Of a DNA stretch of 64,000 nt, positions 1 to 8,376 are shown in pieces. The stretch spans positions 2,356,001 through 2,420,000 of the forward strand of contig NZ_CP104263.1 in the NCBI RefSeq assembly GCF_025244825.1, written 5' to 3'. How positions within the stretch are numbered: position 1 is the first letter of the stretch; every line of letters starts with the position of its first letter. The notes under the pieces were generated by a model. The model was not told the DNA's origin. It ran no database searches and was given only the letters and a program-made list of their open reading frames with translations. A program made the translations under genes and the position numbers. Origin of the DNA: Arthrobacter jinronghuae. Its GTDB lineage: Bacteria; Actinomycetota; Actinomycetes; Actinomycetales; Micrococcaceae.

Positions 1-2629
1 TTTCCTCCGCACGGTTGCGTTCCTCGGCGGCCAGCGCCAGGGAAACCTGCAGATGTGCCAGCACTGCCTCTGCCGCCGCCCCGACGGCAACCGCCCGGGC
101 ATGCTGTCCGGCACGGCGGCGTGCCCGTTCCGCCGCGGCAGCCCGGGCCCGGCCTTCGGCCAGGGCAGCGCGTTCCAGGGCCTCCGCACGGCCGGCAACG
201 GCCTTGAGCTGTTCTTCGGCCGAGCGCAGGCCCAGCCGGGCATCCATTTCCGCCTGCCGTGCGGAGGCGGCGGCGAGCGCCAATGCATCCCGCCGGTCCG
301 CAGACGGTTCCTCTTCGGGGCGGTGTTCCTCCCCTGCCGCGGCGAGTCGTTCGGAGACGGCCGCCAGTTTCGCTTCTTCTGCCACGACGTTGGCTTCCGC
401 GGCAGCCACCAGGGACGAGAGCCGCTCGGCCTCGCCTGAGGCGGCGCGCAGCGCAGAACCCAGAGTGCCGAGCCGTTCCGCCACCGCGGCCAGCCGTGCA
501 TCGGACTCATGCAGGGCCGCGAGGGCGGCGTCCGCCCGCTGCCGGCAGGCCTCGACACGGCCGTCCGCAGCCCCGATGCCGGCGCCGGCTTCCTCCGCCC
601 TGGCGCGTGCCACTGCCAGGCGGGCATCTGTTTCATCCACCGCGGCGGAGATTTCCAGCAGCCCCGGCGCAGAGACGGACCCGCCCCGAGCACTGAAGGC
701 GCTCAGCACATCCCCGTCGGGGGTCACCGCGACGGCGCCGGGCGAGGCGGTCACCAGGCTCACGGCCGCGGCCAGGTCCGGGACTGCCACGGCATTGCCC
801 AGCAGCGCGTTCAACGCTTCCTGCACCTTGGCATCGGCGCTGACCAGGGACAGCACCGGCACCGCGCCGGCCGGGAGGTCCGCGGGCAGTTCCGCTGCCG
901 GAGCGGGCACCCCGCCCAGCAGCAGTTCCACCTGGCCCTCCCCTGTCTCCTTCAGGTGCTGCAGGGCCCGGGCGGCGGCGTCGAGATCCGCGGCGGCCAG
1001 GGAATCGGCTGCGGTTCCCAGCGCTGCCGCCACTGTCCGTTCGGAGCCCGGCTTGACGCTGACCAGTTCCGCCAGCGGCTCCAGCACGCCGTCCAGCCCG
1101 GCCTTGCGCAGGGAGGCGCTGCCGTCGCGGCGGTCCAGGCCGACGGCGAGGGCCTCGCGGCGGGCGGCGAGGTTCTCGGTTTCACGGACCGCTTCCCGCT
1201 CGGCCTGCTGCAGCTGCCGGAACTCCTGCTCGGCTGCTTCGAGGGCTGCCTGCGCGTCTTCATACTCGGCATCCAGGTCCGCTTCGCCGGCCTCGGCTCC
1301 CGCAGCTGAGCCTTCCAGCTGCTCGAACTCTTCCCGGGCGCGGGTACGGCGTTCCTCGGCGGCGGTGATCGAGTCCCGGAGCCGGCCCGCTTCGGACTGT
1401 GCCGAGGCCACCCTTGAGCGGGCGGCTTCCACCGAGCCGGTCAGCCGGGCCAGGCCTTCCCGCCGGTCCGCGGCGGCCCGGAGCAGCCCGGCGTACCGCT
1501 TCTCCTCCGCAGCTGCGTCCTCTTCGGCTGCCTCGCGGATCTCGACGGCGTCCTCCAGCCGTGCGCGCCGGTCCTCGATTTCCGCCTCCAGGGCTGCGGC
1601 TTCAGCGCGTACCCGGTCCGCGGAGGCCTGCAGCTGTTCCGGGTCCCGGCCGCTGCCGGCCGCAGGTTCCGCTGCCCCCAGCAGCCGGGCACGCTCGGCC
1701 GCGAGCGCGGCGAGGGAACGGAACCGCTCCTGCAGCGAGGACAGTTCGTACCAGGTGTCCCGTGCGGCGTTCAGCTGCGGTGCCGCTTCGGCTGCCATGG
1801 CTTCCAGTGCGGCCTGGCGCTCCCGGCCCTCTTCCACTGCAGCCTCCACTACCGTGCGGCGTGCCTTCAGGGCGCTTTCGTCCGCTGCTTCCTTGTCGTA
1901 GGCAGCTTTCAGGGTGGCGAGGTCATCGGCCAGGAGCCGTGACCGGGCGTCCCGGACATCCTGCTGCACCGTCTTGGCCCGCCGGGCGACGGCCGCCTGC
2001 TTGCCCAGCGGTCCGAGCTGGCGCCGCAGCTCGGCAGTGAGGTCGGTGACGCGGGCAAGGTTCGCGGCCATGGCGTCCAGCTTGCGCAGGGTTTTTTCCT
2101 TGCGCCGCCGGTGCTTGAGGATCCCGGCGGCTTCCTCGATAAAGCCCCGGCGCTCCTCCGCTGAAGCGTGCAGCACCTTGTCCAGCTGGCCCTGCCCGAC
2201 TATGACATGCATCTCACGGCCCAGGCCGGAGTCCGAGAGCAGTTCCTGGATATCGAGGAGGCGGCAGGGGCTCCCGTTGATGGCGTACTCGGATCCGCCG
2301 GTGCGGAAGAGGGTGCGCGAAATGGTGACCTCGGAGTATTCGATCGGCAGGGCGCCGTCGGCGTTGTCGATGGTCAGTGACACCTGGGCCCGCCCCAGCG
2401 GCGCACGGCCGGAGGCACCTGACGTGCCCGCGAAGATCACGTCTTCCATCTTTCCGCCGCGCAGCGTCTTGGCGCCCTGTTCGCCCATCACCCAGGCCAG
2501 GGCATCCACCACGTTGGACTTCCCGGAACCGTTGGGACCGACCACCGCCGTGACACCGGGTTCGAACTCAAAGGTGGTGGCCGATGCAAAGGACTTGAAT
2601 CCTCGCATGGTCAGGGTCTTCAGATGCAC
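1..2629 (-). CDS. smc: Chromosome segregation protein SMC (3' end outside window)
   Basis: SMC ATPase that organises the nucleoid together with ScpAB. About 876 N-terminal codons are in the window. The protein opens with the typical SMC head (LKTLTMRGFKSFA) and a Walker A loop GPNGSGKSN at residues 31-39. A long Glu/Ala/Arg-rich coiled coil follows, then a hinge-like globular part around residues 500-640 and the start of the returning coil. The second head half, with signature motif and Walker B, lies beyond the left edge. The GTG start at 2629 is chosen because family similarity begins there and AGGAGA lies 11 nt upstream. The next gene, oleA, is divergent. ftsY would be the expected neighbour further left, but this is not visible. 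Confidence 0.95.
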   Translation of the reverse strand, partial: MHLKTLTMRGFKSFASATTFEFEPGVTAVVGPNGSGKSNVVDALAWVMGEQGAKTLRGGKMEDVIFAGTSGASGRAPLGRAQVSLTIDNADGALPIEYSEVTISRTLFRTGGSEYAINGSPCRLLDIQELLSDSGLGREMHVIVGQGQLDKVLHASAEERRGFIEEAAGILKHRRRKEKTLRKLDAMAANLARVTDLTAELRRQLGPLGKQAAVARRAKTVQQDVRDARSRLLADDLATLKAAYDKEAADESALKARRTVVEAAVEEGRERQAALEAMAAEAAPQLNAARDTWYELSSLQERFRSLAALAAERARLLGAAEPAAGSGRDPEQLQASADRVRAEAAALEAEIEDRRARLEDAVEIREAAEEDAAAEEKRYAGLLRAAADRREGLARLTGSVEAARSRVASAQSEAGRLRDSITAAEERRTRAREEFEQLEGSAAGAEAGEADLDAEYEDAQAALEAAEQEFRQLQQAEREAVRETENLAARREALAVGLDRRDGSASLRKAGLDGVLEPLAELVSVKPGSERTVAAALGTAADSLAAADLDAAARALQHLKETGEGQVELLLGGVPAPAAELPADLPAGAVPVLSLVSADAKVQEALNALLGNAVAVPDLAAAVSLVTASPGAVAVTPDGDVLSAFSARGGSVSAPGLLEISAAVDETDARLAVARARAEEAGAGIGAADGRVEACRQRADAALAALHESDARLAAVAERLGTLGSALRAASGEAERLSSLVAAAEANVVAEEAKLAAVSERLAAAGEEHRPEEEPSADRRDALALAAASARQAEMDARLGLRSAEEQLKAVAGRAEALERAALAEGRARAAAAERARRRAGQHARAVAVGAAAEAVLAHLQVSLALAAEERNRAEE

Positions 2630-2719
2630 GGGGGTTAATCTCTCCTGCCGGGGTTGATTCCTTAAATCTACGCGGTTAGCGTCAAAATTCCGCTCTACTC
2701 GGAGAGCGTAATCGGGCTT

Positions 2720-2749
2720 TTGCCTGCGGAATCGCGGGGCCGGTAAGTA
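2720..2749 (+). promoter_or_regulatory. Possible oleA promoter
   Basis: In the smc-oleA divergent gap a TTGCCT hexamer (2720-2725) is followed after 18 nt by TAAGTA (2744-2749), reading towards oleA. Both hexamers are imperfect and no other evidence supports them, so this is only a candidate. The rest of the gap shows no further clear element. Confidence 0.25.
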
Positions 2750-2843
2750 GGCTTCTACAAGAGTCATATGATTTTAGGGCGTGGATGCAGGCTTCACGGC
2801 GGCCGCCAGCGCGATAGGTTCAGCAGCAGACAAGGCAGGCATT

Positions 2844-3869
2844 TTGACCGGGAACTTCAACTTCCAGCACTCCAACTCGGCCATCCTCAGCGTGAACAGC
2901 GTTGAAGCTCCAGTGGTTATGAGTTCCAGTGAATTCGACGGGCGCCTCGAGCCGTCGCTCAAACGGCTGCGGCTTTCCAAGCGCCTGCTCGAGCGGGTGG
3001 CAGGCGTGAGTGAACGGCGCTGGTGGGCTCCCGGCACCGCGTTCGACGACGGCGCCACCGAGGCAGGTGCCAAGGCCCTGGCCGAAGCCGGCGTCGAGGC
3101 ATCCGAAATCGGGCTGCTCATCAACACCTCGGTCACCCGACGGAACCTGGAGCCGTCCGTGGCCGTGAAGATCCATAACGGCCTGGGGCTGCCTTCCTCC
3201 GCGATGAACTTCGACCTTGCCAACGCCTGCCTGGGCTTCGTCAACGGCATCACTTTGGCGTCCAACATGATCGACTCCGGGCAGATCAACTATGCCCTGA
3301 TTGTGGCCGGCGAGGACTCCCAGGGCGTGCAGGAAGCCACCTTCGAGCGGCTGAACGCCCCGGATTCCACCCGTGACGACTACCTGCGCGAATTCGCGAC
3401 CCTCACGCTCGGCTCCGGTGCCGCGGCGGCCGTGATCGGCCGGGCGGACCGACACCCCGGCTCGCACCGCATCCTCGGCGGCGTTTCGCGTGCCGGCACC
3501 CAGCACCACGAGCTGTGCGTGGGCGGCATCGACGGCATGTACACCGACACCAAGGGCCTGCTGGACGGCGGCCTGGAACTCGTGGTGGACGCCTGGCATG
3601 AAGCCCACGGCAACGGCTGGGACTGGTCCGGCATGGACCGCTACGTCACCCACCAGGTGTCCAACTCCTACACCAACGCCATCATCAAGGCCGTGGACCT
3701 GGACCGGAAAAAGGTGCCGATCACGTTCCCGAACTGGGGCAACGTGGGGCCTGCGTCCCTGCCGATGACCCTGGCCCAGGAATCCCGTTCGCTGAACCCC
3801 GGCGACCGCGTGCTGTGCATGGGCGTGGGCTCCGGACTGAACACGACCATGATGGAGATTGCGTGGTAG
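2844..3869 (+). CDS. oleA: OleA, thiolase-fold acyl-CoA condensing enzyme for olefin biosynthesis
   Basis: OleA joins two fatty acyl-CoAs head to head to give a 2-alkyl-3-ketoacyl product, the first step to long-chain cis-olefins. The protein is a KAS III-like thiolase. The catalytic Cys lies in the motif NACLGF (Cys129 from this start), and there are downstream His and Asn-containing motifs (HQVSNSY, PNWGNVGPASLP). The frame is open from a GTG at 2781, but the extra 21 residues are low-complexity. The TTG at 2844 has AAGGCAGG just upstream and gives 341 aa, the usual family length. It overlaps oleBC by 7 nt, indicating translational coupling. Order oleA-oleBC-oleD matches the actinobacterial olefin cluster known from Micrococcus. 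Confidence 0.9.
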   Translation: MTGNFNFQHSNSAILSVNSVEAPVVMSSSEFDGRLEPSLKRLRLSKRLLERVAGVSERRWWAPGTAFDDGATEAGAKALAEAGVEASEIGLLINTSVTRRNLEPSVAVKIHNGLGLPSSAMNFDLANACLGFVNGITLASNMIDSGQINYALIVAGEDSQGVQEATFERLNAPDSTRDDYLREFATLTLGSGAAAAVIGRADRHPGSHRILGGVSRAGTQHHELCVGGIDGMYTDTKGLLDGGLELVVDAWHEAHGNGWDWSGMDRYVTHQVSNSYTNAIIKAVDLDRKKVPITFPNWGNVGPASLPMTLAQESRSLNPGDRVLCMGVGSGLNTTMMEIAW

Positions 3870-6493
3870 AGGAGCTTTGGCCGGGCGTTTCCGCCGCCTG
3901 GTCCACGTTTGTCCACGTTCCCTCCACCGCCGCCGTCGACGTCGCGGGCACCGTCCGCAAGTGGCACATCCTCGATAACGGACCCGATCTGGCCGCCGCC
4001 GGCGTCGAACCGGCCGGGACCCTGCTGTGTGTGCACGGCAACCCCACCTGGTCCTACCTCTGGCGCACCCTGCTGGCTGCCGGCGCGTCCGCCGACAAGC
4101 CGTGGCGCGTGGTGGCCGTTGACCAGTTGGACATGGGCTTCTCCGAACGTACCGGTGCCTTCCGCCGGCTGGAGGACCGGATCACCGACCTCGGCAACCT
4201 CACGGACACGCTGGAAATCACCGGACCCGTGGTCACTGTCGGCCACGACTGGGGCGGACTGATTTCCCTGGGCTGGGCGCTGCGGCACCGCCGTCAGCTC
4301 GCCGGGGTGGTCCTGACCAACACTGCAGTGCACCCTGCCGGGTATTCGCTGCCGCCGGCCTTGAAGCTGGCCCTGCATCCGGCCGTCCATCCCTGGGGCA
4401 CGCGCAGCACTGATGCCTTTATCCGGGTTACGCATTCCCTCGCGCAGCCCGCACTGCCTGCTCCGGTACGGGAAGCGTTTGCGCTGCCGTACCGCGGGGC
4501 GGCCCGCCGACAGGGCGTTGCGAACTTCGTGGCCGACATTCCCGCCGTGGATTCCCACCCGAGCTGGCGGGCGCTGACCACCGTTGCCGAGGGTATCCGC
4601 CGGCTCAATGTTCCCTCTCTGGTCCTCTGGGGTCCTAAGGATCCGGTCTTCTCCGACCGCTACCTGCGCGACCTGCTGGACCGGCTGCCGGAATCCTCCG
4701 TGCACCGGTTCGAAGGTGCCGGGCACCTGCTCCCCGAAGACGTCGATATTGCCTCCCCCGTCTTCTCCTGGCTGCAGACCGCCGTCGAAGCCCCTGCCGA
4801 TTCCGCACTCCGGCGCACTGAACCGTTCCGCCCCATGCTTGCCGAGTTGGATGAGCGTGCGGGCGACACCAGCCCCGCCGTCGTCGACATGGCACCGCTG
4901 GGCGAAGGCGAGGGCACGGCCGCTGGGCCGCGCACCCTGTCCTGGGCCGGGCTCGCGGAGCGGGTGAATGCCCTCGCCGCGGGACTCGCCGCAGCGGGCG
5001 TGCGTCCGGGTACCCGGGTGAACCTGCTGGTTCCGCCGGGCATTGAACTGACCTCGCTGATTTACGCGTGCCTGCGCCTGAACGCCGTCATTGTGGTGGC
5101 CGACGCCGGCCTGGGCACCAAGGGACTCGGCCGCGCCATCAAGGGCGCCGGGCCGGCGTTCCTGATCGGCATCGACCGGGCACTGGTCGGTGCCCGGGCG
5201 CTGGGCTGGCCGGGAACCCGGATCAGCGTGTCCGAGCTGTCGCCGGCCCGTAAGCGGCTGCTGGGTGTCCGGTACTCCGTTGAGGGTCTCATTGCCGACG
5301 GATCCGGTTCCGAAGCGCCGTGGTACCCCGCGGAACCCGACGCGGACGCCGCCGTCCTGTTCACCTCCGGGTCCACTGGCCCTGCCAAGGGTGTGGTGTA
5401 CACGCACCGGCAGTTGGCCGCCATGCGGGATGCCATCAAGGACACCTATAACCTCCGTGCCGGGACCTCGCTGGTGGCCGGCTTCGCGCCGTTCGCTCTG
5501 CTGGGTCCGGCGTTGGGTGCCACATCAGTGACGCCGGACATGGACGTCACCTCCCCGCGCACCCTGACCGCGGCAGCCCTGGCCGATGCCGCCGTCGCCG
5601 TGGACGCCACCACCATCTTCGCTTCCCCTGCGGCGCTGACCAACGTGCTGGCCACGTCCGGCCAGCTGAACGCTCCGCAGCGAGCCGCACTGGCACAGGT
5701 GGAACTGCTGCTCTCCGCCGGTGCTCCGATAGCCGAGCCGCTTCTGGCGCAGGTGCAGGACCTGGTGCCGAAGGCCTCCCTGCACACCCCGTACGGCATG
5801 ACCGAAGCACTGCCGGTCACCGATATCAGCCTTGAGGGCATCCGTGCCGCTGGTGCCGGCAACGGTGTCTGCGTCGGCACACCGGTGTCCCGGGCCGAGG
5901 TGGCCATTGCCGAAGTCTTCCCGGACGGTTCGGTGGGCAATAAACCGCTGACCGTTCCGAACCGCACCGGTGAAATCCTGGTCAGCGCCCCGCACGTCAA
6001 GGACCGCTACGACCGGCTCTGGATCACGGAAAGCCACAGTTCGTCCATTGACGGCTGGCACCGCACCGGCGACGTCGGCCACTTCGACGACGAGGGCCGG
6101 CTGTGGGTCGAGGGGCGCCTCGGGCACATCCTCACCACCGCGGACGGGGTCCGGACCCCGGTGGCAGCCGAGCAGGCGGCCGAGACGGTCGACGGCGTGG
6201 GCAGGGTGGCGCTGGTCGGCGTCGGACCCGCCGGCGCCCAGGTGCCCGTAGCTGTCCTGGAGACGGAACCGCCCGCCCGCCGGGCCGGGACCGCGTCTTC
6301 CGAGCTGACCACAGCTGTGCGGTCCCGCGTGGCCGAGCTCGTGGGGCTCGATCTGGCTGCCGTACTGGTGCTGCCGCAGATGCCTACCGATATCCGGCAC
6401 AATTCCAAGATCGACCGTACGGCGTTGGCCGACTGGGCCTCCCGGCTGCTGGCCGGCGGTCCGGTGCCGCGGCTGGGCAAGGGCCGGCGATGA
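3863..6493 (+). CDS. oleBC: OleBC fusion: alpha/beta-hydrolase plus acyl-AMP-ligase-like beta-lactone synthetase
   Basis: A 876-residue fusion of two olefin enzymes. Residues 1 to about 300 are an alpha/beta-hydrolase of the haloalkane-dehalogenase type: VHGNPTWSYLWR oxyanion region and nucleophile Asp129 in GHDWGG. This matches OleB, which decarboxylates the beta-lactone to the olefin. Residues from about 320 are an ANL adenylating enzyme: P-loop TSGSTGPAKG from residue 501, YGMTEALPVTD, HRTGDVGHFD, and a late HNSKIDRTAL lysine motif. This matches OleC, which makes the beta-lactone from the 2-alkyl-3-hydroxy acid. The GTG start at 3863 overlaps the oleA stop and has GGAG upstream. The stop overlaps oleD by 4 nt. 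Fused OleBC is characteristic of actinobacteria. Confidence 0.92.
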   Translation: MVEELWPGVSAAWSTFVHVPSTAAVDVAGTVRKWHILDNGPDLAAAGVEPAGTLLCVHGNPTWSYLWRTLLAAGASADKPWRVVAVDQLDMGFSERTGAFRRLEDRITDLGNLTDTLEITGPVVTVGHDWGGLISLGWALRHRRQLAGVVLTNTAVHPAGYSLPPALKLALHPAVHPWGTRSTDAFIRVTHSLAQPALPAPVREAFALPYRGAARRQGVANFVADIPAVDSHPSWRALTTVAEGIRRLNVPSLVLWGPKDPVFSDRYLRDLLDRLPESSVHRFEGAGHLLPEDVDIASPVFSWLQTAVEAPADSALRRTEPFRPMLAELDERAGDTSPAVVDMAPLGEGEGTAAGPRTLSWAGLAERVNALAAGLAAAGVRPGTRVNLLVPPGIELTSLIYACLRLNAVIVVADAGLGTKGLGRAIKGAGPAFLIGIDRALVGARALGWPGTRISVSELSPARKRLLGVRYSVEGLIADGSGSEAPWYPAEPDADAAVLFTSGSTGPAKGVVYTHRQLAAMRDAIKDTYNLRAGTSLVAGFAPFALLGPALGATSVTPDMDVTSPRTLTAAALADAAVAVDATTIFASPAALTNVLATSGQLNAPQRAALAQVELLLSAGAPIAEPLLAQVQDLVPKASLHTPYGMTEALPVTDISLEGIRAAGAGNGVCVGTPVSRAEVAIAEVFPDGSVGNKPLTVPNRTGEILVSAPHVKDRYDRLWITESHSSSIDGWHRTGDVGHFDDEGRLWVEGRLGHILTTADGVRTPVAAEQAAETVDGVGRVALVGVGPAGAQVPVAVLETEPPARRAGTASSELTTAVRSRVAELVGLDLAAVLVLPQMPTDIRHNSKIDRTALADWASRLLAGGPVPRLGKGRR

Positions 6494-7488
6494 GTTCGGC
6501 CGTCCTGCCTCCCCGGAACGTCCTGGTCACCGGTGCGAGCGGCCTGCTGGGCGGTGCTGTTGCGGACCTGCTGGAAGCCAAGGGCCACAAGGTCCGCACC
6601 TTCCAGCGCCGTCCCGGCCGGCCCGGCAGGGATTCCGTGTCAGGTTCCGTTGCCGATCCCGCTGCGGCCGCCCGCGCCGTCGACGGGATGGACGCAGTAA
6701 TCCATCTCGCGGCGAAGGTCTCCTTTACCGGCGAGTGGCGTGAGTTCGAAGAAACCAACATCGTGGGTACGCAGGTCCTGCTGCAGGCTGCGCAGGCGGC
6801 CGGGGTCCGCGACGTCGTTTTCGTCTCGTCTCCGTCCGTGGCGCACTTCGGCGAGCCGATTGCCGGTGCCGGTGCGGGTACTGCAGACCCTGCCCGTGCC
6901 CGCGGTTTCTATGCTGCGTCCAAGGCCCAGGCCGAGCTCTTTGCACTGGCGCAGAATTCGTCCGGTTTCCGGGTCGCTGCCATCCGGCCGCATATCGTCT
7001 GGGGGCCCGGCGACACGCAGCTGGTGGAACGCGTCATCGACCGTGCCCGGTCCGGCCGCCTGCCGCTGCTGGACGGCGGTGCGGCGCTGATCGACACCAC
7101 GTACATCGACAACGCGGCGGCGGCCATTGTCCGCGGACTGGAGCGGATGGATGCCGCAGCCGGCCGTGCCCTCGTGGTCACGAACGGCCAGCCGCGGCCG
7201 GTAGGGGAACTGATTGCCGGTATCTGTGCAGCTGCAGGAGTGGCTGCACCGGGCTGGAGCGTTCCCGGCAAGGCTGCCCGCGGCGCCGGAAGCCTGATCG
7301 AGAAGGCCTGGTTGGTGGCCGGTCGGCGGGGTCTGGTCCACGATGAGCCTCCCATGACCCGCTTCCTGGCCGAGCAGCTCTCGACGTCGCACTGGTTTGA
7401 CCAGCGCGAAACCCGCGAAGTGCTGGACTGGACCCCCGAAGTTTCGATTGAAGACGGCATGGCCCGGCTTGCCCGGCACTACTCCTAG
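6490..7488 (+). CDS. oleD: OleD, NAD(P)H-dependent 2-alkyl-3-ketoacid reductase (SDR)
   Basis: Reduces the OleA beta-keto product to the 2-alkyl-3-hydroxy acid used by the OleC domain. The 332-aa protein is an extended short-chain dehydrogenase: the nucleotide-binding motif TGASGLLG lies near the N-terminus, followed by HLAAKVSF (about residue 75) and the catalytic YAASK (Tyr/Lys). Ser is in VSSPSVAHFG. The ATG at 6490 overlaps the oleBC stop (ATGA), so the three ole genes are translationally coupled. The reading frame is open further upstream, but that part is antisense-free shadow inside oleBC. A 3-beta-hydroxysteroid dehydrogenase-like annotation would be the generic alternative, but context makes OleD the better name. 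Confidence 0.9.
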   Translation: MSSAVLPPRNVLVTGASGLLGGAVADLLEAKGHKVRTFQRRPGRPGRDSVSGSVADPAAAARAVDGMDAVIHLAAKVSFTGEWREFEETNIVGTQVLLQAAQAAGVRDVVFVSSPSVAHFGEPIAGAGAGTADPARARGFYAASKAQAELFALAQNSSGFRVAAIRPHIVWGPGDTQLVERVIDRARSGRLPLLDGGAALIDTTYIDNAAAAIVRGLERMDAAAGRALVVTNGQPRPVGELIAGICAAAGVAAPGWSVPGKAARGAGSLIEKAWLVAGRRGLVHDEPPMTRFLAEQLSTSHWFDQRETREVLDWTPEVSIEDGMARLARHYS

Positions 7489-7489
7489 G

Positions 7490-8317
7490 ATGATTTCCGT
7501 GAAAAGCCTGCAGAAGATCGAGTCCTGGCCTGTTGACCATGCCGCTGTCTCCGTCGTGACCGCCGACGGCGAGGTGCTCGGCACTGCCGGTGACCAGGAC
7601 CGCCGTTTTCGACTCGCCTCGGTCACCAAGCTGCTGAGCGCGTATGCCGTACTGGTTTCCCTCGATGAGGGAGCCTTGGAACTCGATCAGCCTGCAGGCA
7701 CTGAGGGTTCGACCGTCCGGCACCTTCTGGCCCATTCCGGGGGCTACGACTTCGGCGAGCGCACGGTCCGCTACACCCCCGGCACCCGGCGCCTGTATTC
7801 CAACGCAGGTTTTGAGGTACTCGGGGAGACACTGGAGCAGGCCACGGGCATGGCTTTCGGGGAATACCTACGGGAAGGCGTGCTGGTTCCGCTGGGCATG
7901 TCTTCCACAACACTGGAGGGCTCCCCTGCTGCCGGTGCCGTCTCCACGGCAGCGGACCTCAGCAGGTTTGCTGCCGAGCTGCAGGCTCCCACGCTCACCG
8001 ATCCGGGCCGGCTGACGGAAGCCACGCAGGTGGTCTTTCCCGGCCTCGCGGGGGTGCTTCCCGGTTTCGGCCGGCAGAAAGAGAACGATTGGGGCCTCGG
8101 CTTCGAAATCCGGGCACAGAAGTCTCCGCACTGGACCGGCGCTAACAGCTCGCCGGCCACTTTCGGGCACTTCGGCCAGTCCGGAACCTTCCTTTGGGTG
8201 GATCCTGCGGTTCGTGCTGCTGCTGTCTGCCTTACCGACCGCGATTTCGGTCCGTGGGCAGCCGAGGTGTGGCCTCCCTTCACCGACGGGCTCCTTGCGG
8301 AACTGGCGGACCGGTAG
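7490..8317 (+). CDS. Serine hydrolase of the beta-lactamase/penicillin-binding family, downstream of ole
   Basis: A 275-aa class-C beta-lactamase-like serine hydrolase. The SxxK motif is SVTK (about residue 43), the YxN motif is YSN (about residue 104), and a late HFGQSG matches the HxG/KTG triad position. There is no signal peptide or membrane segment, so it is probably cytoplasmic. That fits an esterase or peptidase role better than cell-wall work. It starts one base after the oleD stop, so it is very likely co-transcribed with oleABCD. Whether it takes part in olefin metabolism is unknown. No substrate can be inferred from sequence. Confidence 0.8.
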   Translation: MISVKSLQKIESWPVDHAAVSVVTADGEVLGTAGDQDRRFRLASVTKLLSAYAVLVSLDEGALELDQPAGTEGSTVRHLLAHSGGYDFGERTVRYTPGTRRLYSNAGFEVLGETLEQATGMAFGEYLREGVLVPLGMSSTTLEGSPAAGAVSTAADLSRFAAELQAPTLTDPGRLTEATQVVFPGLAGVLPGFGRQKENDWGLGFEIRAQKSPHWTGANSSPATFGHFGQSGTFLWVDPAVRAAAVCLTDRDFGPWAAEVWPPFTDGLLAELADR

Positions 8318-8376
8318 AGCCCTCCCCCAAGCCGGCCGGAATACTCCCAGCGCCGGAACGCCCATACGCGGGTCCA

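Noticed and set aside
15..1901. A 628-codon plus-strand ORF, and other long plus-strand frames across 1-2.6 kb
   Set aside because: Ser/Ala/Arg-rich composition without any motif. It is the antisense shadow of smc, whose minus-strand translation has a perfect Walker A and coiled coil.
3668..5407. A 579-codon minus-strand ORF across oleA-oleBC
   Set aside because: Antisense of oleA/oleBC with no motif. Such long shadows are usual at this GC content.
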